Positions 1 through 4,979 of a stretch of 16,347 nt of DNA are shown piece after piece (position 1 is the first letter of the stretch; each line of letters starts with the position of its first letter). The notes beneath the pieces were generated by a model, which was given only the letters and a program-made list of their open reading frames with translations, searched no databases and was not told where the DNA came from. Source of the DNA: CAZQBY01 sp964540655 (GTDB lineage Archaea > Altiarchaeota > Altiarchaeia > JAFGQM01); NCBI GenBank assembly GCA_964540655.1, contig CAZINR010000027.1, positions 1 to 16,347 of the forward strand, read 5' to 3'. A program made the position numbers and the translations under genes.

Positions 1-1
1 T

Positions 2-55
2 AAGGAGATAAACTTGGGCAGAGATAAGTTCCTTGCCATTCTAAAGAAAAAATGA
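2..55 (+). CDS. C-terminal tail of an unidentified upstream protein (partial)
   Basis: Reading from base 2 gives an open frame of 17 residues, KEINLGRDKFLAILKKK, then TGA at 53-55. The amphipathic, Lys-rich ending looks like a genuine protein C-terminus, but it is too short to identify. The stop lies at the inferred edge of the insertion sequence. Joining base 51 to base 709 would end the same frame as K-K-K followed by TAA, with that TAA overlapping the gcvH ATG (TAATG). This supports the tail being a real gene that was once directly coupled to gcvH. Its function cannot be told from the window. Confidence 0.42.
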   Translation, partial: KEINLGRDKFLAILKKK

Positions 56-61
56 CACACT

Positions 62-81
62 CCCCGGCATGAATGCCGGGG
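62..81. repeat. IS right-end hairpin (tnpA 3' side)
   Basis: Two 9-nt arms (62-70 and 73-81, CCCCGGCAT and its complement) flank a GA centre. In practice the middle pairs probably open to give a larger loop. The hairpin is followed by TATC, as is the hairpin at the other end. Subterminal hairpins of this kind are the TnpA recognition sites in the IS200/IS605 family. Confidence 0.75.
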
Positions 82-97
82 TATCTCCGCAGTAGGC

Positions 98-568
98 TCA
101 CGCCATGAAGTCGGTCATGGCGGTCTGGCCCGCTGCGGTACACGCATTGGCTATTGGCTCTTCGAGGTCCCAGCTGCCCTGGGAGCGGGCGATGTAATGC
201 CTTATCGTGTCGGCGGTCACGTTGCCGACCGAGCGGTAGAACTTGCCCGCGGACCAGACGTGCTCGCGCGAGAAGCGGGCGAGCTCGGGGAAGCGCTGGA
301 AGAGCCTGCGCGCAGATACGCCCTTGAACAGGCGCACTGCGCGTGCAATCGAGTCGTCCGGGTCCACGGACACGAACATGTGGACGTGGTCCGGGAGTAT
401 CTGTAGCTCGATTATCTCGAAGCCGTACTGCTGCGCGATGCCCCTGAAGAGCATCTCGCACGCCTTTTTAACGAAGGCGTCGTTGAATATCGGTCGCCGG
501 TACTTCGGCACCAGGACGACGTGGTACGTCAGCTGGCCGAAGCCATGGCTATAGCTGTTTAGGTTCAT
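98..568 (-). CDS. tnpA: IS200/IS605-family Y1 transposase TnpA
   Basis: This is a 156-residue HUH single-strand transposase that cuts and rejoins the element's ends as single-stranded DNA through a 5'-phosphotyrosine intermediate. The HUH metal-binding pair is His61-Val-His63 in 'LPDHVHMFV', and the nucleophile is Tyr125 in 'IRHYIARSQ'. The N-terminal 'YHVVLVPKYRRPIF' motif is typical. Length is normal and all key residues are present, so the enzyme could be active. The start is set by GGAGG (579 to 575), six nt before the ATG. That ribosome binding site lies inside a long leader hairpin. The gene is transcribed away from gcvH and ends in TGA. Confidence 0.95.
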   Translation of the reverse strand: MNLNSYSHGFGQLTYHVVLVPKYRRPIFNDAFVKKACEMLFRGIAQQYGFEIIELQILPDHVHMFVSVDPDDSIARAVRLFKGVSARRLFQRFPELARFSREHVWSAGKFYRSVGNVTADTIRHYIARSQGSWDLEEPIANACTAAGQTAMTDFMA

Positions 569-574
569 CGTTTG

Positions 575-628
575 CCTCCGTAGCGCACTTCGTGTCCCGC
601 GCGGCAGCGCGGGCGCGCGCTACAGAGG
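575..628 (-). promoter_or_regulatory. tnpA leader stem-loop that sequesters its ribosome binding site
   Basis: Bases 575-586 pair with 617-628 over 12 positions, enclosing a second GC-rich hairpin (596-602 with 607-613, loop 603-606). The tnpA GGAGG is the base of the 12-position stem. On the + strand one position is a C/A mismatch (579 with 624), but in the tnpA mRNA it becomes a G-U wobble, so all 12 pairs form only in the sense transcript. In Salmonella IS200 a comparable 5' leader structure represses tnpA translation. The function here is inferred from that. Confidence 0.6.
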
Positions 629-660
629 ATATCAGGCTAACAAAAATTAAAAGAGGTTAA

Positions 661-701
661 GCGGTCTCCTCCCCGACTTGAAAGTCGGGGTATCCGACCG
701 C
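661..701. repeat. IS left-end hairpin (tnpA 5' side), two-tier stem
   Basis: The inner arms 671-679 and 682-690 (CCCCGACTT and its complement) have the same shape as the hairpin at 62-81 but differ at paired positions. A second outer stem, GCGGTC (661-666) with GACCGC (696-701), surrounds it across an internal loop. TATC follows the inner hairpin, as at the other end. It probably serves as the left TnpA binding site, and the double stem might also limit transcription entering the element. Confidence 0.7.
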
Positions 702-711
702 ACAAAATGTA

Positions 712-1092
712 ATGAATCTGCCGAAGAATCTTAAGTACAGCGAGCATGTGTGGGTCAAAGCGGAAGACGGGAAGGCGACCCTTGGCGTCACCGACTACGC
801 CCTTAAAGCCGTCAAGGAGATAGTCTTCATAGACCTCCCAGAGGAAGGACAAAAGCTCAAGAAGGGCGAGGACTTCGTGAGCCTGGAGTCTGTCAAGTGG
901 AGCGGGCACATCGAATCGCCGGTCAGCGGGAAGGTGATTGAAGTCAACGAGGCGCTCTTCGACGAGCCGTCAAAGCTCAATGAAGACGCATATTCCAGCT
1001 GGATATGCAAGGTAGAGCTGGACGACGAGAGCGAGCTGGACGGGCTCATGAGCGCGGAAGAGGCCTCGGAATGGGCGCAGGAGAACGCATGA
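712..1092 (+). CDS. gcvH: GcvH-type lipoyl carrier protein
   Basis: This 126-residue protein matches glycine cleavage H protein in length and fold signatures: N-terminal 'PKNLKYSEHVWVK', 'LGVTDYA' and a biotinyl/lipoyl hairpin 'SLESVKWSGHIESPVSGKV'. Lys62 in ESVK is the expected lipoylation site. The next residue is Trp63 where GcvH usually has Ala, so this is a divergent H-like protein. H protein shuttles aminomethyl groups between P, T and L proteins, but no gcvP or gcvT lies in the window. Its neighbours are a disulfide reductase, an AhpD-like protein and lipoate enzymes, so a redox-carrier role is possible. The start has no ribosome binding site because the insertion sequence ends about 3 nt upstream. 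The stop overlaps the next gene as ATGA. Confidence 0.88.
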   Translation: MNLPKNLKYSEHVWVKAEDGKATLGVTDYALKAVKEIVFIDLPEEGQKLKKGEDFVSLESVKWSGHIESPVSGKVIEVNEALFDEPSKLNEDAYSSWICKVELDDESELDGLMSAEEASEWAQENA

Positions 1093-2285
1093 TAGCCGTG
1101 ATAGGATGCGGGGACGCGGGGCTGAGCGCGGCCTTCGCAGCGGCCAAACAGGGCGCCGAGGTGACTGTGATATCCGGGGAGAGCGATTACTACCCCAGAT
1201 GCCCGCTACCCTACTACATCGGAGGGCGGATAGAGAGAGAAGACCTGGTAAGCCCTCTAAAAAAGATGTTCAGTGAATCCAAGGTAACTGTTATAAATGA
1301 CAAGGCCCTGAGGATAGAGGACAAGAAAATTATCTGCAAGAAAAAAACAGTAGAATTCGACAAAACAATAATCGCGACGGGCGGCAAGGCCAAAAGGATA
1401 GGCAGTTCGCTAATATTGAGGACTATAAAAGACGCCGACGAGATTAAGAGGCGCGCGCAGAAAGAGAAGCCGGTCATCATCGGCGGGGGCATGCTGGGAT
1501 GCGAGCTGGCCGACGTTTTGGGTGGGACTCTAGTCGAGGCAGAGGGCAGGATCCTGCCCAATTTCGACCCCGAGTTCTCCAGAGAGATTGAGAAAGTGCT
1601 GTCAAGGGAGGCCAAGATCATAACAGGAACCAAAAAGGCTCCAGAGTCGGATTTCAGAATAAGCGCCGTTGGCGTTTTGCCGAACAATGAGGTCGCCAGG
1701 GAGAGCGGCATAAAGACCAGCGAGTTCGGCATCGTCGTAGACGAGCATCTCCAAACCAGCATGAGGAACGTTTATGCCGCGGGGGACTGTGTGGAGGAGA
1801 GATGCTTCTTCAACCAAAAGCCTATGCACTCCTATTTGGGGCCGCAGGCCGAGAGGCAGGGGGTGATAGCGGGGACCAATGCCGCCGGGGGCGACATGCG
1901 CTACGAGGGCTCGCTGAACCCGGTTGTGGCCAAGATATGTGGTATTGAGTTGGGCATAGCGGGGATGTGCGGACTCGACGCCGAGAAGAAGGGTTTCAGG
2001 ACGACCTTCGGGCTGGCAAAGGCCAAGACAAAACCGGACTACAGCAAGAACGCAGAGCAGCTCACGGTCAAGATGCATTTTTCCGGCGAGAAGCTGGTGG
2101 GCTGCCAAGCCCTGGGCGGCGAGGCTGTGGACGGCATCATAAACCTGGCCGCCTACGCCATGCAGCACGGGGCGACGGTGGACGACCTGATAAACATGAC
2201 CTACTGCTTCTCCCCCCCGGTCTGCTCTGCCCCTAACCCGATCATTTTATGCGCCGAAAACGCGAAAAGGAGGATGAGACGATGA
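1089..2285 (+). CDS. FAD/NAD-dependent disulfide reductase (CoA-disulfide reductase/NADH oxidase-like)
   Basis: This 398-residue protein belongs to the single-cysteine branch of pyridine nucleotide-disulfide oxidoreductases. It has an N-terminal FAD motif GCGDAG (6-11), active-site Cys38 in 'PRCPLPYYIGG', an NAD motif GGGMLG (132-137) followed by an acidic residue suggesting NADH, an FAD motif 'NVYAAGDC' (227-234), and a C-terminal dimerisation domain. The single Cys resembles CoA-disulfide reductase and NADH oxidase rather than dihydrolipoamide dehydrogenase, which has CX4C. The NAD domain is short between about 160 and 195. The C-terminal segment carries Cys373 and Cys379 (CX5C) where relatives have a Tyr/Ser-containing motif. 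The start is the ATG after GGAG (1080-1083), overlapping gcvH as ATGA. An upstream in-frame start would add an unconserved basic leader. Coupling to a lipoyl carrier and an AhpD-like gene suggests it supplies electrons to them. Confidence 0.88.
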   Translation: MIAVIGCGDAGLSAAFAAAKQGAEVTVISGESDYYPRCPLPYYIGGRIEREDLVSPLKKMFSESKVTVINDKALRIEDKKIICKKKTVEFDKTIIATGGKAKRIGSSLILRTIKDADEIKRRAQKEKPVIIGGGMLGCELADVLGGTLVEAEGRILPNFDPEFSREIEKVLSREAKIITGTKKAPESDFRISAVGVLPNNEVARESGIKTSEFGIVVDEHLQTSMRNVYAAGDCVEERCFFNQKPMHSYLGPQAERQGVIAGTNAAGGDMRYEGSLNPVVAKICGIELGIAGMCGLDAEKKGFRTTFGLAKAKTKPDYSKNAEQLTVKMHFSGEKLVGCQALGGEAVDGIINLAAYAMQHGATVDDLINMTYCFSPPVCSAPNPIILCAENAKRRMRR

Positions 2286-2617
2286 GTTACATGAAAAAGA
2301 AGCTGGAAGAGGTCAACAAGACTGTTGAAAAGGCGATGGGGGAGTACCCCAGAGAGGCAGGAGCTTTCATGAGGTTTTTGAAGACGGCGGAGAAGAAGGG
2401 CGCCCTGGAGGCGAAGACCAAGGAGATCATATCGGTGGCTCTGTCGGTTGCCTGCAGATGCGAATGGTGCATAGCCTTCCACGTCAAGAACGCTTTGGAG
2501 GCAGGCGCCAGCAAGGACGAAATAATGGAGGCCTGCTTCGTGGCGGTCATCATGTGCGGCGGGCCTGCGCTGATGTACATGAAGCCTGTGATAGACGCAA
2601 TCGATGAGTTCAGCTAG
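2282..2617 (+). CDS. AhpD-like carboxymuconolactone decarboxylase-family protein with CXXC
   Basis: This 111-residue all-alpha protein has the AhpD/CMD signature 'CEWCIAFH'. Glu48, Cys60, Cys63 and His67 have the same spacing as the catalytic Glu118, Cys130, Cys133 and His137 of Mycobacterium tuberculosis AhpD. Trp62 replaces AhpD's additional His132. AhpD has weak peroxidase activity and passes electrons from a lipoylated protein to the peroxiredoxin AhpC. Extra cysteines are at 58, 85 and 92. The ATG is chosen because AGGAGG (2268-2273) lies 8 nt before it and it overlaps the reductase stop as ATGA. The stop (TAG) lies inside lipA with a 14-bp overlap. The family also includes non-redox decarboxylases, but the CXXC and the neighbours favour thiol chemistry. 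Confidence 0.85.
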   Translation: MSYMKKKLEEVNKTVEKAMGEYPREAGAFMRFLKTAEKKGALEAKTKEIISVALSVACRCEWCIAFHVKNALEAGASKDEIMEACFVAVIMCGGPALMYMKPVIDAIDEFS

Positions 2618-3449
2618 AAAGCCGGAGTGGCTGAAGGTCAGGCTGCCTTCGGGAGACGGCTATTTCAGCATGGTCCGGATGCTGAAAGAGAACGGCCTGC
2701 ACACGGTGTGCCAGGAAGCCCACTGCCCCAACATCGCGGAGTGCTTCGGGAGAAAAACGGCGACGTTCATGATACTGGGCGACACATGCACCCGCAACTG
2801 CGCGTACTGCGACGTGAAGCACGGCAGGCCCGATGCGCCCGACACTGAAGAGCCGTCTCGCATAGCGCGCGCAGTAAAGGAGCTCGGGCTTCGGTACGTT
2901 GTCATAACCTCAGTGGCGCGCGACGACCTTGAGGACGGCGGAGCGTCCATGTTCGCGCGCACTATAGAGGGGATAAGAGAGCTTAACCCCGACTGCAAGA
3001 CGGAAGTGCTAATCCCGGACTTCCAGGGGGACGAGAAGGCCTTGCAGAAGGTCCTGGATGCGCGCCCCGACATGCTCAATCACAACATCGAAGTAGTGAG
3101 GCGTTTGTTCCCCATGATGCGCGCGCATGGGGACTATGACAGGTCGCTCGGCGTCCTGGAGAAAGCCAAGGAGTGTAGTGTGACCAAGTCCGGCTTCATG
3201 GTCGGGCTGGGAGAGACGAAACAGGAGATTATCGACACCATGGAGGACTTGTGCAGTGTAACCGACATCCTGACTATCGGCCAGTACCTCCGGCCCTCAG
3301 AGGAGCATGCGAGGGTTTTTAGGTACTACACGCCGGGGGAGTTCGAAGAGCTGAAGCAGGCGGGCCTCGATATGGGCTTCCGGCACGTCGAGTCGGGGCC
3401 GCTTGTGAGAAGCTCTTATCATGCGGGAGACTATGGCAGTCTCTTGTGA
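2604..3449 (+). CDS. lipA: Lipoyl synthase (radical SAM)
   Basis: LipA inserts two sulfurs into a protein-bound octanoyl group to make lipoyl. All hallmarks are present in its 281 residues: the auxiliary-cluster cysteines Cys36, Cys41 and Cys47 (CX4CX5C), the radical SAM cysteines Cys62, Cys66 and Cys69 (CX3CX2C), and the C-terminal 'VRSSYHAGD', whose RSSY serine ligates the sacrificial auxiliary cluster. Length is typical. The start lies within the AhpD-like gene, so translation is probably coupled. The 3' end overlaps the convergent toxin gene by 19 bp. The likely substrate is Lys62 of the GcvH-type protein three genes upstream, after octanoylation by LplA/LplB. Confidence 0.96.
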   Translation: MSSARKPEWLKVRLPSGDGYFSMVRMLKENGLHTVCQEAHCPNIAECFGRKTATFMILGDTCTRNCAYCDVKHGRPDAPDTEEPSRIARAVKELGLRYVVITSVARDDLEDGGASMFARTIEGIRELNPDCKTEVLIPDFQGDEKALQKVLDARPDMLNHNIEVVRRLFPMMRAHGDYDRSLGVLEKAKECSVTKSGFMVGLGETKQEIIDTMEDLCSVTDILTIGQYLRPSEEHARVFRYYTPGEFEELKQAGLDMGFRHVESGPLVRSSYHAGDYGSLL

Positions 3450-3688
3450 GCCTTCTTTCGGTGCAGGACATCGACAGTCAACACTATCATCTTTTTCTCC
3501 CGGATATCCAGGATTATCCTGTAATCTCCCGCCCTTGCCCGGAAATAGGGGCTATTGACTATCGACTTGACATATGCGAATGGCCGTATCCTAATCCGGT
3601 CAATCACTGAGGTTATGCGACCTCGGTCTTTCTTGTCCAGCCTTTGAATCTGCTTCTTGGCCCTGTCAGAAATCAGCACCTCATACAT
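3431..3688 (-). CDS. relE: RelE/ParE-family toxin
   Basis: This 85-residue basic protein starts 'MYEVLISDRAKKQIQRL' and ends with the archaeal RelE pattern 'YFRARAGDYRIILDI...VLHRKKAHKRL'. RelE toxins bind the ribosomal A site and cut mRNA, and the cluster of C-terminal Arg/Lys/His residues fits that. The protein is full length with no disruption. Its start overlaps the antitoxin stop by 8 bp, so the pair is translationally coupled. It ends in TAG inside the last codons of lipA, which runs the other way. A ParE-type gyrase poison is the main alternative, but RelE-type is more likely from the basic C-terminus. Confidence 0.87.
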   Translation of the reverse strand: MYEVLISDRAKKQIQRLDKKDRGRITSVIDRIRIRPFAYVKSIVNSPYFRARAGDYRIILDIREKKMIVLTVDVLHRKKAHKRLP

Positions 3689-3905
3689 CTATGCCAAGCT
3701 CCTTTTTGACGTCTTCCCACCTGTGAACTCGGCCCTCTTCTATGTCTTTTTCGGCCAGGGCTATGCTCCGCTTGGCCTCCTGAGACAGCTCCTGCGAATC
3801 CTCTATGAGGTCCCAGATTATGTTCTCATAGCTCTCATTAGGGGCCATCTTCCTGAGCTTGAGTGCCTCCCTCAGTTTGTGACTCACTTGTATGGTGGTC
3901 TCCAT
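3681..3905 (-). CDS. Antitoxin partner of the RelE-type toxin
   Basis: This 74-residue protein has an N-terminal beta strand and helices ('METTIQVSHKLREALK', then 'ESYENIIWDLIED') like short archaeal ribbon-helix-helix antitoxins of the VapB/RelB kind. The acidic C-terminal half ('EDSQELSQEAKRSIALAEKDIEEGR') is a plausible toxin-wrapping helix. The order antitoxin then toxin with an 8-bp overlap is standard. A TATA-like box (3929-3936) lies 24-31 bases before the ATG, so the mRNA is probably leaderless. Such antitoxins usually repress their own promoter, which here faces lplA on the other strand. Family assignment rests on pattern and context. Confidence 0.78.
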   Translation of the reverse strand: METTIQVSHKLREALKLRKMAPNESYENIIWDLIEDSQELSQEAKRSIALAEKDIEEGRVHRWEDVKKELGIDV

Positions 3906-3966
3906 AGGTATTATATAGAACGTTATAGTTTAAAAGTTTATTCTATTTGAGACCGCAAATATACGA
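3906..3966. promoter_or_regulatory. AT-rich divergent promoter region between the antitoxin gene and lplA
   Basis: TTTAAAAG (3929-3936) reads as a TATA-like element on both strands. On the minus strand it sits 24-31 nt from the antitoxin ATG, right for a leaderless transcript. On the plus strand it ends 31 nt before the lplA ATG, giving a leader of about 5 nt. A second AT-rich stretch (3909-3917) could also act towards lplA. Neither gene has an evident Shine-Dalgarno sequence. The promoter is inferred from sequence only. Confidence 0.5.
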
Positions 3967-4713
3967 ATGGAATTCAGACTGCTTGACACCGGGAAGAGCC
4001 CTGCGGCCGTGAACATGGCCATAGACGAGGCAGTCATGCTCAGCGGCAGGCCCGCTCTGCGCTTCTACGGCTGGGAGCCGCCGGCGGTCAGCATAGGCTA
4101 CTTCCAGGGGATAGAGCAAGAGGTCGACCTCGAGAAGTGCGCGCAGATGGGTGTGGACGTGGTGAGGCGCCTGACCGGCGGAGGGGCCGTCTACCACGAC
4201 AAAGAGCTCACCTACAGCCTGATTGTACCGGAGGACGGCGGCCTTGTCGCGCGCGATATACTGGAGTCGTACGGCCAGATATGCGCGCCTATAGTGGGGG
4301 GGCTGAAGAGCCTGGGGCTGCAAGCGGAGTTCAAGCCGATAAACGACATCGTGGTCAACGGAAGGAAGATTTCAGGCAACGCCCAGACGCGCAGGGGCGG
4401 GATGGTCCTGCAGCACGGCACCATCCTCCTGGACGTCGATGTGAAAGAGATGTTCTCTCTGCTCAAAGTGCCCAGCGAGAAGCTCAGGGACAAGATGATA
4501 TCGGCGGCCGAGGAAAGGGTGACCTCGGTCAGGAGAGAGCTGGACGAGGATATCCCATCTCAGAGGGTCAAGGAGGCTTTGATCGAGGCTTTCAGGCAAC
4601 ACTCGCATATGCGAGTGTTGAAGCAAGGGGAATTATCTAATGGAGAGATAGAGAAGGCAGAGGAGCTGGCCAGATCCAAATATTCGACCAGAGAATGGAA
4701 CTTCATGAGGTAG
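3967..4713 (+). CDS. lplA: Lipoate-protein ligase A, catalytic subunit
   Basis: This 248-residue protein activates lipoate or octanoate with ATP and transfers it to a carrier lysine. Family motifs are clear: 'RRLTGGGAVYHD' (67-78) for lipoate and adenylate binding, 'NDIVVNGRKISGNAQ' (126-140) with catalytic Lys134, and 'LQHGTILL'. The protein stops after the catalytic domain with 'KYSTREWNF', as in the two-part ligase of Thermoplasma acidophilum, and the small accessory domain is the next gene (19-bp overlap). No Shine-Dalgarno is visible, so a nearly leaderless start is likely. A perfect 24-bp DNA palindrome lies within the gene and encodes residues 211-218. With lipA nearby and no lipB, this ligase may load octanoate for LipA or scavenge lipoate. 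Confidence 0.94.
   Translation: MEFRLLDTGKSPAAVNMAIDEAVMLSGRPALRFYGWEPPAVSIGYFQGIEQEVDLEKCAQMGVDVVRRLTGGGAVYHDKELTYSLIVPEDGGLVARDILESYGQICAPIVGGLKSLGLQAEFKPINDIVVNGRKISGNAQTRRGGMVLQHGTILLDVDVKEMFSLLKVPSEKLRDKMISAAEERVTSVRRELDEDIPSQRVKEALIEAFRQHSHMRVLKQGELSNGEIEKAEELARSKYSTREWNFMR
4597..4620. repeat. Perfect 24-bp palindrome inside lplA
   Basis: CAACACTCGCAT (4597-4608) is followed at once by its exact reverse complement (4609-4620). The palindrome starts on a codon boundary and spans eight codons (QHSHMRVL). Flanking bases 4596 and 4621 do not pair. It could form a cruciform or RNA hairpin or bind a dimeric protein. No function is shown. Confidence 0.9.
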
Positions 4714-4979
4714 ATTACAAGGTGCCGAAGGGCAAGCTGATACGCCTGCGCGCGCAGATGGAGGACGGCAAAGTCCGTAGTGTAAAAATAACTGGCGACT
4801 TCTTCCTCCATCCAGAGGAGAAGATAGTTGAACTTGAGGGCGTGCTTGCCGGGAAAGAGCTCGATAGAGTTACACTACAAGAGGCTGTAGAGAGCGTTCT
4901 CAAAGACTGCGAACCGGTCGGCTTCTCATCAGGCGACATGGCCGACGCACTCATGAAGCTTCAGAGCGCCTCTCGGTAG
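4695..4979 (+). CDS. lplB: Lipoate-protein ligase accessory subunit (C-terminal domain)
   Basis: This 94-residue protein matches the separate C-terminal domain of two-part archaeal lipoate ligases (LplB, or LplA C-terminal domain). It starts 'HEVDYKVPKGKLIRLRAQMEDGKVRSVKITGDFF', goes on to 'PEEKIVELEGVLAG', and has a helical end. In Thermoplasma acidophilum this subunit is needed for lipoate adenylation. It overlaps lplA by 19 bp, so the two are made together. Its end overlaps the convergent alcohol dehydrogenase by 19 bp, leaving no room for a dedicated terminator. It ends in TAG; reading through would add 20 residues with no family match, which supports TAG acting as a stop here. Confidence 0.88.
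   Translation: MELHEVDYKVPKGKLIRLRAQMEDGKVRSVKITGDFFLHPEEKIVELEGVLAGKELDRVTLQEAVESVLKDCEPVGFSSGDMADALMKLQSASR

Larger units (their letters stand above)
52..708 (-). mobile_element. IS200/IS605-family insertion sequence with tnpA only
   Basis: A Y1 HUH transposase gene on the minus strand is flanked by two hairpins in the same orientation, at 62-81 and 671-690. There is no terminal inverted repeat or target duplication, as expected for this family. Edges are inferred. On the minus strand the left end follows TTAC (712 to 709), the classic IS605-type target, 18 nt from its hairpin. The right end is placed at TCAT (55 to 52), about 10 nt from its hairpin. No tnpB is present, so this is an IS200-like minimal element of about 657 bp. 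The right boundary could be off by one or two bases. Confidence 0.8.

Noticed and set aside
1..51. Weak inverted repeat AACTT/AAGTT near the window start as a terminator
   Set aside because: Only five base pairs, no T-run, and it lies inside the apparent coding tail of the upstream gene.
1005..1088. N-terminal extension of the flavoprotein from an upstream in-frame ATG
   Set aside because: It would overlap gcvH by 88 bp and add an Arg/Gly-rich leader before the Rossmann motif. The ATG at 1089 has a GGAG and the usual ATGA overlap.
3431..4979. Three overlaps of exactly 19 bp (lipA/relE, lplA/lplB, lplB/dehydrogenase) as a meaningful number
   Set aside because: The overlaps involve different orientations and unrelated sequences. 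No shared motif is visible, so the equal length is taken as coincidence.
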